Of a DNA stretch of 38,626 bases, positions 29,901 through 37,618 are shown piece by piece. The notes beneath the pieces were generated by a model that ran no database searches, was not told the origin of the DNA, and saw only the letters and a program-made list of their open reading frames with translations. A program made the position numbers and the translations under genes. This stretch comes from Paulinella micropora (taxonomy: Eukaryota > Cercozoa > Imbricatea > Euglyphida), in the NCBI GenBank assembly GCA_009731375.1, contig BJOX01000258.1, positions 558,523 to 597,148 of the forward strand, in the 5' to 3' direction. Numbering within the stretch: position 1 is the first letter of the stretch; each line of letters starts with the position of its first letter.

Positions 29901-32753
29901 CGGATCTTTGTAGATGAGATCTTTGAGCGTGTTGTACGCTTCTAAGGCTTCATCATCCCACTTCTCAAAATCACCGAAGTCGATCATTCTCTCCAACTTA
30001 GCCCGAGTTGCACCCCAATTGGGTATGAACTGGCTGTAATATTGCGCCATCGCAAGAAATGAGTGCAGCTCTGTGCGATTCTTCGGCCTCTGCCGGCTCA
30101 TGATCTCCTCCCTCTTCTCTTTGGATATCGAGACTCTATTGTAAGAGATTTCGTACCCCAAATATGTCACGCTTGTCTTTGCGAGTTGACATTTCTTCAA
30201 ATTACATTTCAGGCCAAATAGTTTGATACGCCTGAAAATGTCTGTTAGATGGTCGATGTGCTCTTCCATCGTATTGGAGTACACGATAATGTCATCGATG
30301 TAACAAAATGCGTACTCTCCCGCCTTCTGTCCTCTTCTCCTCATGAAACCTCCCTCTGTCTGGTCATCATATTTGCTACTCAGCATGCTTTGCATCGCTT
30401 TCTGAAAGAGTCCCGGGGCCTGTTTGAGTCCCATCGGAAGTACTTTCCACTGATATATCTCCATTCCTACTACAAATGCAGTCAGCCATCTGGACTTTTC
30501 ATCCAGTGGAATTTGCCAGAAGCCATTCTTCAGATCAATGACTGAGTATAGCTTGGCGTTCCGCAATACTCGCCTTCCTTCTTCAAGAGTAGGTAATGGA
30601 TTTCGTTCCTCCTCTAAAATTTTATTGACGCGGGCATAGTTAACCGTTAAGCGCCATTCTCCTCCCGGTTTAGGCACCAGTCTCGGTTGGGAAACTATTG
30701 GAGATGTCGATCTCTCAATGAAATCCTCATCGAGTAACTGCCGTGCTTGTTCTTCTGCGATCTTTGCTTCATGTATACTCAGATTTGCCCGTCGTGGCGC
30801 CGGTGAAGGCTCAGCACCTGGTATTTTACAAATAACCGCGGTGAAGTCTTCCGGCTTGACACCTCCCGCTTGAGGGGGGTCAAAAATCATTTTGTTCGCC
30901 TTCAATCTCTCTTTCAAAACCTCTTTCTCCTTCTCCGTACCTGCTCCTCCTGCCAATTTCTCGTCTATCGCCGCCTTAAACTCCTCCTCTGACATTCTCT
31001 TGTGATGCTTGAGGGGTGCTCTGTCCTCCTCCAAGCCCAACTCTTCTTCTGATATATCGTCCATTCCCGTTTTTTCATATGTGGCAGTGTCTGGTTCGTC
31101 GTCCTCCGCCAGACCTACCAACATATCTATTAATCTCGCATATTGCAACGGAGCTTTTCGGGTGTAGAAACCATCGAAGCATGTGAATGCTTGAGGAATC
31201 AATTTCAACTTGTCCTGGTCTCTGAGCTTCCGCTTGTATGCACTGCTCTGCTCACGAGTCCCGAGACGACAAGCCACCACTAAGTGTTGCTTCCGTGAGG
31301 GCACCGGTATCGGATGATCAATAAGCCGGTCCCGTATCTCCTGCGCCCATATCGCCTTCTCATTGTACGGGAGTATGACCGTATATGGTTTATTATTTTC
31401 AAAAAGAGTGCGCAGGCACTTTTTCACTTCTGTCAGTGAGCGCGGCCACGTAGGCTCGTCACCCCAGAATTCGGTAATAAAGCTTTTAATATCTTCTGCC
31501 GGGATATCAGGGAGTCGTCCCCTTCTCCTCGGTATAAACTCCTGTCTGTCCTTCTCTTCCACCTTTACGTGAAAGCAATACCCGTTGGTAATATATACAT
31601 CGGCCCCTGCTCCTTCTTCAAATCTCGCCAACGATGGGCACCTTTTTCCCATGCATATAATCTCCTCTTTCCTCTTTTCAATGAGATCGTCTATCGACTT
31701 TTTATCCCATTGTGTAGAGACTGTAGCCGTATAGACCTCCGCCTCTCTCTTGTCTGACAGGTTTGAACCATCTTTAGACACCGCGTCCGTTGGCATATAT
31801 GCCTCATATGCGTGTGTAATGGCCACCTGTTTCCCTTCCGATGCTACCCCTAGGTGTAGGGCCTCGTATGAGTCAATAGCATGGAGAGAGTCGACAGTAT
31901 ATTCTTCTCCTGGCTCTACGCCGTATATGACTCTTTTGGCGGCGCAATCAATCACTACGTTCATTGTCGCCAGTTGGTCGTACGACAAAAGAACAGATCC
32001 GTGGTATTCGGGGACAACGTATAAGTCCACTCGATATACTCGTCCGGATTTCAATTTAAAATTTAAAGTGATGATGCCCGTTATATCCGTCCGACTACTA
32101 ACTCCTTTCAAGGTGCCAGATGATTTTTTCATATTAGTTTCTAACCACGCATGGTGTTTCGTAGTAAATTTCCGGCCGACAATATTAATATTCGCCATAG
32201 TATCATTACCAACGTTTATAAAGGTATTTAATGTTTCACAAAAAAGGTTCGTATAGCATAAAGCGTCTGGCCGGTGACTTTTTAAGGCCAATACAAGGAG
32301 CTTGTGTTCTAAAATCTGTATCCTTTTCTCGAGGTTCGCCTCCTCCTCCCTTTCCGCCGTTTTTGTAATGTCTTTTTGGGTATTGTTCACAGGCGAAGGA
32401 TGATTGTCCTTGCTTTCTCTGTTTGAGACCGTGAGGAGAGGTTGATGTCCTCCATCCTCCTTGTCTATTGTCTGTCTCGGCAAGTTGATAAGATTAACTG
32501 CCGGTTCTATTCTTACTTTCTTCGGCTGTGGCTGCGACAGGCCCGCCTGCTTTCTCTTTGCCAGCGCTTTACTCGCCTGCCTATTAGCAGCATGCACTGT
32601 TTGTTGTCGTGATGGGTGTACTGGTATTGTACTACCTTTGAGTTGGTCTGTGGCCTGCTGTGGGCTCTTAGACTCACTGGTACCCTTGGTTGGGACCTGC
32701 ACAACGGTGTATCGTGCAATGCATGTTGTTCTGTTTTCTCCCTCCTTCTCTAG
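26967..32753 (-). CDS. pol: Pol polyprotein (PR-RT-RNase H-IN), read in frame with gag through UGA
   Basis: The frame is open from the codon after the gag UGA (32753) to TAG at 26967. Residues here are numbered from the GTG at 32702; there is no ATG near the start, in keeping with readthrough expression. Protease-like region about 155-262, with DTM (167-169) where DTG is expected and a VLLSYDQL segment matching the second half of the fold. Reverse transcriptase about 640-855: D723 and YIDD 801-804. RNase H about 945-1070 with D955, E997, D1023 and D1065 all present. Integrase: H1271, H1278, C1308, C1311, then D1341, D1401 and E1437 in DD(35)E spacing. GPY/F module at GPY 1584-1586. A further 300 residues or so (1617-1911) contain no recognised chromodomain. 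The region 263-600 is also unassigned. All catalytic residues of RT, RNase H and IN are intact. Confidence 0.93.
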   Translation of the reverse strand, partial: LEKEGENRTTCIARYTVVQVPTKGTSESKSPQQATDQLKGSTIPVHPSRQQTVHAANRQASKALAKRKQAGLSQPQPKKVRIEPAVNLINLPRQTIDKEDGGHQPLLTVSNRESKDNHPSPVNNTQKDITKTAEREEEANLEKRIQILEHKLLVLALKSHRPDALCYTNLFCETLNTFINVGNDTMANINIVGRKFTTKHHAWLETNMKKSSGTLKGVSSRTDITGIITLNFKLKSGRVYRVDLYVVPEYHGSVLLSYDQLATMNVVIDCAAKRVIYGVEPGEEYTVDSLHAIDSYEALHLGVASEGKQVAITHAYEAYMPTDAVSKDGSNLSDKREAEVYTATVSTQWDKKSIDDLIEKRKEEIICMGKRCPSLARFEEGAGADVYITNGYCFHVKVEEKDRQEFIPRRRGRLPDIPAEDIKSFITEFWGDEPTWPRSLTEVKKCLRTLFENNKPYTVILPYNEKAIWAQEIRDRLIDHPIPVPSRKQHLVVACRLGTREQSSAYKRKLRDQDKLKLIPQAFTCFDGFYTRKAPLQYARLIDMLVGLAEDDEPDTATYEKTGMDDISEEELGLEEDRAPLKHHKRMSEEEFKAAIDEKLAGGAGTEKEKEVLKERLKANKMIFDPPQAGGVKPEDFTAVICKIPGAEPSPAPRRANLSIHEAKIAEEQARQLLDEDFIERSTSPIVSQPRLVPKPGGEWRLTVNYARVNKILEEERNPLPTLEEGRRVLRNAKLYSVIDLKNGFWQIPLDEKSRWLTAFVVGMEIYQWKVLPMGLKQAPGLFQKAMQSMLSSKYDDQTEGGFMRRRGQKAGEYAFCYIDDIIVYSNTMEEHIDHLTDIFRRIKLFGLKCNLKKCQLAKTSVTYLGYEISYNRVSISKEKREEIMSRQRPKNRTELHSFLAMAQYYSQFIPNWGATRAKLERMIDFGDFEKWDDEALEAYNTLKDLIYKDPKDGGLVLMMPDFSKQFVVDTDASKFAIGAVLQQEDEEKKLRPIMFISRKLCSAERNYCTRQREALAVVWALKRLREYLWGGPQFIVRTDHQNLLWLMNHEQTGRLARWQAFLSCFNFTMVHLPGKRNVVADSLSRLEFHSEVAALVSSAEMEDLSPDCTYEVHHIESMQMARGVRYNRSGLRHSPQGPDHGICCTAHVLEDAEWSYEAYENMKAEIKQEEIKQEAYAEPPQENKEELDENPERIGVQLEDGTIHIASPTAWRQQQALDPEFKELIQLYKNPNELKMTKEIKEQQKEMGWRDGLLWYKGQHGRYASQPDKWTLWVPEKLRHIIFVAAHNCPLLAHPGRQRTHMFISRRFWWKKMKENIDEQVNACIPCKTSKTPLKANFGLIGTFPLHLGMFEFLHTDHVGPFPVTTEGYRYLLTAIDRATNYVWVVPVKDVTGETTAKALIDRIISQIGVPRKICSDRGSDFNNEVIDKLSAYYGMKWQYVTAYNPRANGKIERVHRPLKAALKMYCMKKENQKAWVEAASSFAFAMNCLPSTALGGSKGSVSPYQLVYGREPAIPASLLHPKDSWADQDELFGVRLRAKMEAEQIVQAHREAERRKTDAEGVRQAHLDQVRFQVGDIVLLYHPQVPQGVSSKLFIHWKGPYQIMEQMGPLNYKIRGRGKVQIVNVRRLIKYDPFLLEDESVDQALKRMEADFKEVPPIRQEDISERDAYRAPIAEKEEAELENKRATDRKSAAGTQTRKRVESNVPEGKFTEAQIRRAQNDLIYDRPRKAIRTARSQGVHQEGSDDGDQDPRAGNDTLVHPSWKEGDAIGHISWAKDAFYLVRPAAQHVADDTLSDLYLMRVMAVPHKRHTRSNRISTAAQIIQPVLHFWRSLDPVEDPKVRQYLPVYKDAKKLETWDDTISPTDKDHTAWTIQALPRGVLDIPFDLAQGAIPHKIWDVLEQSTLDLTLVGGPPPGKGVRARKRRL

Positions 32754-32760
32754 TCATTGG
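32748..32760 (-). promoter_or_regulatory. Stop-codon readthrough site between gag and pol
   Basis: On the minus strand the sequence is CAA TGA CTA GAG, with gag ending at TGA and pol continuing in the same frame. UGA followed by CUAG is the best-known permissive stop context in animal mRNAs and alphavirus-type readthrough. The frame relation was checked by counting: 32753 minus 32702 is 51, a multiple of three. Confidence 0.7.
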
Positions 32761-35326
32761 ACTACCTCAAATCTGTTACCTGAGTCGGCATCAGTGTCGG
32801 TAGTGGTTGCGCCTGATGTCGCATAGGCCTGTGGTGCTGAGGAACTCGAGCTTGAGCTCGAGCCGTCTGCCCAGCCCCCATCTCTGTGGTACGGGCGCTC
32901 TGCGCTGCCGTATCCACCTCGGCCAACCCATCTTCCTCCTCCTCTACCTTGAAATACACCTCTTCCTCCTCCTCTTCTCACAAATCCTCTCTCCCCCCCG
33001 CGAGTGTATGTGCCTCGTGCGAAAGGGGCTCCTCCTCCTCGATTGATTCCTCTCCCTCCTCCTCTTCCTCGTGTTCCACCTCTTCCTCTACTTGCGGCTT
33101 CTATGGCTGCCGTCTTCTGATCATCTCTAGCGAAAAGAGAATTGATCGCGTCAGCTAGTTCGTGGTCATGGTCCGCGACATCCTGTAATTTCCACCCCTG
33201 ATCCTTGCGCAGTCGGCGCAGAACGGCGACGGTGTTGGTTTCGTCCGACCGTACGTTCTTGAGGAGTGTGTTTCGGATGCGGGTGTCCTCGACATCGTGG
33301 TTGTACGGGCATTTCTTATTTGTGTGTTTGAAGCATTGTGCCCGTGCCCACCAACGAATACAAGGTGTGTTAGCTTCACGACTGTTCTCTCTTGGTCGCT
33401 TTCCTAGAGATCGTTGCGTATGTGCGGCTTGCGGTTGAGCAGAAGCCGATGCAGAACCGATCAAGGATGCTGTCTGGCTGTCGAGCCTCTGACAAGCGGT
33501 CATTACTTCGGTCCACAACATTTTTGGGCTCACGGCCTTAGTCGTGGCCTCAAAGACGCTCATCTCCAAAAAGTTCAAGTGCTTTACCTTGTCGAAGGTT
33601 TTGCAGTCTTGCATGAGCAGTGTGAGCTTATTTTTGTTGTAGACGTGCAAAGCACTGAGGAAATATAGGAGTATGGCTTTGTGGTTATAAAAGAGAGTGT
33701 ACTGGGTGCCCACATTTGTTAAGACAGATGCAAGCTGAGTGACAGACTGCAACTGCTCCGATACTAAGTCGAAAATTTCAAACCCAATCAATGTGCCAGT
33801 GCACAAGTGTTGGTATCCACTTGCCTTAAAGTATCGAATGAGGGCAGCAATGGCCAGAGTACAACTCATCTCTGCATGTCCACCTTTCCTTGCTAGCTCC
33901 TCCTCTCCTCTGTACTTCTCGTAAGTTATACGATCAAAACCAGCTCCAAGGAGGGATCGATCACAGAGATGTTCTAGGACTTCATACTCCTGCTCCACCT
34001 CACACTGGTTTTGCTGGAAGCATCTGTCCATCTCATTGAGCTTAGTCATGAGGGTCTTCTCTGTGTCAGCCTCATTGGCAGTGATAGCATAGAGCTTAAG
34101 GCCCCCTCCCCCAATTTTGATTTTAGCTAGGGCTGCCTGCAGCGCCTGCTTTTTCTTCTGGGAGTCAGTCAAGTTAATTACTGTCCCTCCCCCTTGGGGT
34201 CCTCCTCCTGTGGGTCCTCCTCCTGCTTTCTTGGGAGCTGGGTTAGATGTGGTAGGTGGAGCCGTTGGCTGTGGAGCCACCCGTGCTACTGCCATTGCCA
34301 CAGCTATCTTCTCCTTCTGCTCCTTCTCCTCTTTCTGTCTCGTCTCTTCTTCTTTCACCTGTCGTGCTAGATGAGTCACGAACTGTGCAAGCCCTGTGGC
34401 ACTAGAGAGGAAGTGTGCCTTTTCTCTCATGGAAGACTTATCAGCTCTGTTATTATTTGGGATTCTTGTGAGAGGGCCTTTAATGAGAATGTGATTCTTC
34501 GTGTGGGCCCATTGTTTCCATGTTGGTTTTTGCTCCTTCCCCTCAAAGAGGCCCTTATGGAGTTGTGTGAGGCGTTCAAGCACCTTACAAGACTGGTCAA
34601 CCTCTTCGTAAACAGGATGTTGCCTTGTGTTGTCTTTCAGTGCTTTGTACATTTCGTTGTAAGCCCGTGTGAAGGCAGTTACAAAAGCCTCAAGGGCAAA
34701 CTCAATGCCGCTTTGGTTTCTACCTTCGAACTTTCTTTCTAGATTCTTGATATCAGTGGGGACACCACAGACAGACAGCCATGCTGCAGTTGTGCGTTTA
34801 TTTTTCCACTGTATGTTTGTGCGTTCATAAAATTCCGCAACGAGCACAGCAGCGTAGAGTGTTGCAGATATGTCGTATATGTCGCACAGTGTAAGAGTGT
34901 CGCCATACTTGATATCCTGCAATGGCACTCTTTCGTGCTCAAACCTCACATTGTTGAAGAGAGGCTTCGCAAGGCCGGGAATTTCGATCAGGAGGTTGCT
35001 TTGACCTTGTCCTGGTCTATTCCTTTTCTCGTAAGGAATGTAGATGTGTGTTTTATAATAGGTTGGGTAGTTAAGGAAGAAGGACTCTTCATCATCATAT
35101 GTAGCCAACTGTTCCCATGTATTTGGGATATTCTGGCCAACATCCTCCATCTCTCTCTCTGCCTCTGTCAATGGAGATCCTCCAGTCTGACCTGTACTCG
35201 CTTCTTGTGCATTACCCCCCCCCCCCCCCCCACCCCCCCCCCCCCCCCNNNNNNNNNNTCCTCTCCTCCCTCACTAGGACCATAATCAGTTGGTGTCACA
35301 CCAGCCTGCTCATTCTCGTCTTCCAT
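32754..35326 (-). CDS. gag: Gag polyprotein with CCCH zinc finger and RGG tail
   Basis: The frame is continuous from a poly-G tract at 35248 to UGA at 32754-32756. The likely true start is the ATG at 35324-35326, which has an in-frame TAA 9 nt upstream and is separated by a 10-N gap and a G16-T-G17 tract that codes glycine. Positions below count from the TTG at 35171. Residues about 270-300 are charged and coiled-coil-like, followed by a Pro/Gly-rich linker (about 305-335). A helical, Leu-rich region (about 440-570) could be capsid, though no known fold was recognised. C604, C613, C621 and H625 form a C-x8-C-x7-C-x3-H finger. Residues about 690-755 are an RGG/RG-rich box, then a short Ser run. 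CCHC knuckles, usual in Ty3/gypsy Gag, are absent. Confidence 0.88.
35210..35258 (-). other. Poly(G) tract with assembly gap in the 5' end of gag
   Basis: On the plus strand C17-A-C16 (35215-35248) is followed by ten N. On the minus strand this is a G-run able to form G-quadruplexes and, in the gag phase, a polyglycine stretch. The gap is probably a homopolymer that could not be assembled, so the distance between the ATG and the rest of gag is uncertain. Confidence 0.8.
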
Positions 35327-35960
35327 CTTATGTTATGAGAGTCACGTCTGCTTTTTTTTCTTCTTTTTTTTCCTCTGTTATTCTTATCACTCTATGCAAC
35401 CTTCTTCTCCTTCTTCCTTTTCTCTGTTGAAATAGTTATGGGGCGTCAGGCCCTACACAGAGATAACGATAGTTTGGTCAAAAGAGCTGTTTTGTAGAAG
35501 TCAGTCTGTCGTCGGACAGTGCTTCGATATTTGTCTTGCTCTTGTGTGAGAGATGCCAGTGTAATCTCCTCTGGTTTCTGCCGAGAAAATGCAAGCAAAA
35601 TGGTTCAGAACAGAGAGTGGGAGTGCTTTGCTCGTTTTTTCTCTGTCTGTGTGTTTGTCTGATGTTTGTTTCGCACTTGTCCTACTTGGTTTTATGCAAG
35701 CAGCAAGAGGGAGTGGAGTAGGTGTGATCTGGTGTCTTGTAGAAGAGCACACAGAAGCCAAATGTGCACAAGGGCTAAAGGTTATGCCAGCTTGTGACAA
35801 ATTGATCGCTTGTTTGTAAGTTTTTTTGTTTGAGGATGAGTAGGAGTGTTTGTTTTCGTCTGATGTCTGTGCGACAGATCAGCGAAAAATAAATTTGTGC
35901 TTATCTGATGTCTGTACGACAGATCAGAAAAGAAATCAGCCTTTAGCTATGGACTCCAAA
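35327..35960 (-). other. 5' leader of the element, with primer-binding region
   Basis: About 630 bp lie between the 5' LTR and the gag ATG. Directly inside the LTR the minus strand reads TTTGGAGTCCATAGC. A TGG starting two bases in is where a tRNA 3'-end-primed PBS would be, but I cannot match it to a tRNA. Two copies of a 23-bp stem-loop lie at 35905-35927 and 35860-35882. A 99-codon frame (35501-35800, minus) is present and is conserved in the inverted copy with a single synonymous difference. Confidence 0.65.
35501..35800 (-). CDS. Possible small leader ORF (99 aa)
   Basis: The ATG at 35800 opens 99 codons ending at 35501, upstream of gag. The same frame is present in the inverted copy (38282-38581, plus) and differs at one synonymous site (AAA/AAG). 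One difference is too little to show selection. The product is Ser/Thr/Ala-rich, has several Cys and matches nothing I recognise. It could be an upstream ORF or chance. Confidence 0.25.
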   Translation of the reverse strand: MSQAGITFSPCAHLASVCSSTRHQITPTPLPLAACIKPSRTSAKQTSDKHTDREKTSKALPLSVLNHFACIFSAETRGDYTGISHTRARQISKHCPTTD

Positions 35961-36178
35961 TGTACTATCCCCAACGATAGCTCAATGGAAGAGTAAGTCG
36001 GTAATATAACCAAACACAGTCCTCAAAAAAGAGAATGATGTCTCGTTATATTAGCTCAGTGACGCAAAGACAAAAAGCCGCCAAAAGATCAGGATCAAAT
36101 TGGCATTTGAGACATGTCCGGCCAGACGAAATCTATAAATAAGTTTTTTACCGGATAATTCGGGGGGTGATGTCCACA
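35961..36178 (-). repeat. 5' LTR
   Basis: This 218-bp repeat is in the same orientation as 25927-26144, begins TG and ends CA. It shares all three variant bases with the third, inverted LTR at 37903-38121. A TATA-like CTATAAATAAG lies at about 36132-36142. Confidence 0.95.
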
Positions 36179-36328
36179 TTTTTTTTCTTAATATATATAT
36201 TTTTTATTAATACATTAATATTTGGTATTAATATCGTCCGGCCGTGCAGTACTATTAGTTATTAATATTAATACTATAATTTTTTTTATTAATATTAATA
36301 CTATTTTTTTTTTCTTACTATTCCTAGT

Positions 36329-36420
36329 CTGAGTCGACGTCTGAATGGTTATCAGTAGGACTGGAAGGAGCAGGGGGTGTTACAGGGCTCGGTGAGCGTG
36401 TCACTGCAAGAGGAGACAAC
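36329..36420 (-). other. Exon-like C-terminal coding segment, left copy
   Basis: On the minus strand a pyrimidine-rich stretch ending TCTTGCAG is followed by about 26 open codons, Ser/Pro/Thr-rich and then acidic (ending DVDSD), and a TAG. An AT-rich stretch and the LTR follow. The same segment occurs in the right arm on the plus strand (37674-37757). It could be the terminal exon of an unrecognised gene; evidence is limited to the acceptor-like site and composition. Confidence 0.3.
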
Positions 36421-36474
36421 CACTCCTTATTATGATTACGTGATTGGGGTGAGTTGGGTTAGGTGGGGGGGAGG

Positions 36475-37606
36475 GGTGAGTGTGTGCTTGCAGGTGGGGA
36501 GGAGGTGGGGACTTGGGTGGAGCAGAGGCTGGCAGGGGAAGGAGGGGGATGTGGTGAGGCAGGCTGTGCAGCAGCAGCAGCAGCAGCAGCAGAAGAAGAA
36601 GAAGAAGAAGAAGAAGAAGAAGAAGAAGAAGAAGAAGAAGAAGAAGAAGAAGAAGAAGAAGAAGAAGAAGGAAGAAGAAGAAGAAGAAGAAGAAGAAGAA
36701 GAAGAAGAAGAAGAAGAAGAAGAAGATTTTTGCGCTAAGAGTCTGGCTGATGTCGCGTCCTGAGCCTCCTGTTGCGCTTGCAGCAGGTAAGGATAGTGTG
36801 AAGAAGAAGGAGAAGGAGAAGAAGAAGGAGAAGAAGAAGAAGAAGAAGAAGAAGAAGAAGAAGAAGAAGAAGAAGAAGAAGAAGCAGAAGGTTGAAGAAG
36901 AAGAAGAAGAAGAAGAAGAAGAAGAAGAAGAAGAAGAAGAAGAAGAAGAAGATTCAGCACGAAGACGAGGAGCCACAAGTGGCTAGTCGTCATCGCTTGA
37001 GTCTTGTTCTTCTGCTGCCTCTTCACCCTGATACCACATTTTCGATGCAGTTATGCTTAGTATGCATGTTGTGTGTGTGAATTTGCTCCCCTTGCTCTCT
37101 CTCTCTCATACGCCCTCACAAACTCTCTCACTGTCTGTGGTAAAGTTCTCACCTCTCGCCTTGACCAGCCTCCCCCCTTTTTCTTTGCATGTGTAATATG
37201 CATAGAAAAGGGAGGAGGATCCGATGACGATGAAGAGAGAAAGCTTCCTTCTCTCTTCGTCATCGGACTCCCAAGGGGCATGTTTCCATGCCCACTTGGG
37301 AGCCTTGTCAGGCTCATCTTCATGAACATTTACAAGGCGGGCAGGCATGAATGTGGAATCTGGTGTGAGCTCTCTCCCTACTGCCCCCTCCCAAACTACC
37401 ATGACTTTGTCTGCCTGTTTCTCTAGTTTGTTATGCTCTCCCACATACTTTGCTACCCTCCACCCCACATCTGCCTCTACGCTCACAATGTAGTGTGTGT
37501 GTTGTGCCCCCTCTGGTTGGTCTTGTGCGATGTCTTTTGCTATTTCTATCGGTCTGTCTATGCATATGTCTTTGTGTTGTGTCAGAACAAGTTTGACTCC
37601 ATGTTG
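36475..37606. other. Spacer of the inverted repeat, with two GAA arrays
   Basis: This 1132-bp spacer holds a CAG/GAA array (about 36570-36726), a second GAA array (about 36800-36953) and about 640 bp of ordinary sequence. Two strong adjacent hairpins lie at 37221-37266 and 37268-37302. Confidence 0.85.
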
Positions 37607-37618
37607 CCTCCCCCCCAC
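37106..37618 (-). CDS. Unrecognised open frame, 170 codons
   Basis: The ATG-initiated frame starts at 37618, inside the edge of the right arm, and runs through the spacer to a stop at 37106. Residues 1-118 or so have normal, globular-looking composition with Trp, Tyr, His and acidic residues; the rest, after a DDEE stretch coded by the first hairpin, looks like read-on into intron or noncoding sequence. It may be an exon of the gene whose end is seen at 36329-36420, but no splice model is certain. The family was not recognised. Confidence 0.35.
   Translation of the reverse strand: MGGRQHGVKLVLTQHKDICIDRPIEIAKDIAQDQPEGAQHTHYIVSVEADVGWRVAKYVGEHNKLEKQADKVMVVWEGAVGRELTPDSTFMPARLVNVHEDEPDKAPKWAWKHAPWESDDEERRKLSLFIVIGSSSLFYAYYTCKEKGGRLVKARGENFTTDSERVCEGV

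Larger units (their letters stand above)
25927..36178 (-). mobile_element. Ty3/gypsy-type LTR retrotransposon, nearly full length
   Basis: The element is bounded by direct 218-bp repeats (25927-26144 and 35961-36178) that begin TG and end CA and differ at three positions, so insertion is recent. Read on the minus strand: 5' LTR, leader of about 630 bp, gag, one UGA, pol (PR-RT-RNaseH-IN-GPY/F-extension), a noncoding stretch of about 820 bp, purine tract, 3' LTR. RT before integrase in that order marks the Ty3/gypsy class. No target-site duplication is visible: the 5 bp left of the element are GATGC and those right of it are TTTTT. The 5' half is duplicated in inverted orientation to the right. 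Confidence 0.93.
35456..36474. repeat. Left arm of large inverted repeat
   Basis: The arm matches the reverse complement of 37607-38626 at near identity over about 1.02 kb. It covers leader, 5' LTR, an AT-rich segment (36179-36328) and an exon-like segment (36329-36420), and ends at GGTGGGGGGGAGG. Paired positions sum to 74082 in the outer part, and to 74081 beyond one 1-bp indel. The match probably continues beyond the window on the right arm. Confidence 0.93.

Noticed and set aside
27435-32256. Plus-strand frames within pol (for example 27435-27845 and 31750-32256)
   Set aside because: They are shadows of the minus-strand pol frame, which has clear domains.
35961-36010. tRNA-like D-arm (TAGCTCAATGGAAGAG) in the LTR, as a tRNA gene or Pol III promoter
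   Set aside because: No B box or T-arm follows, and the anticodon arm is poor. It is a resemblance to box A only.
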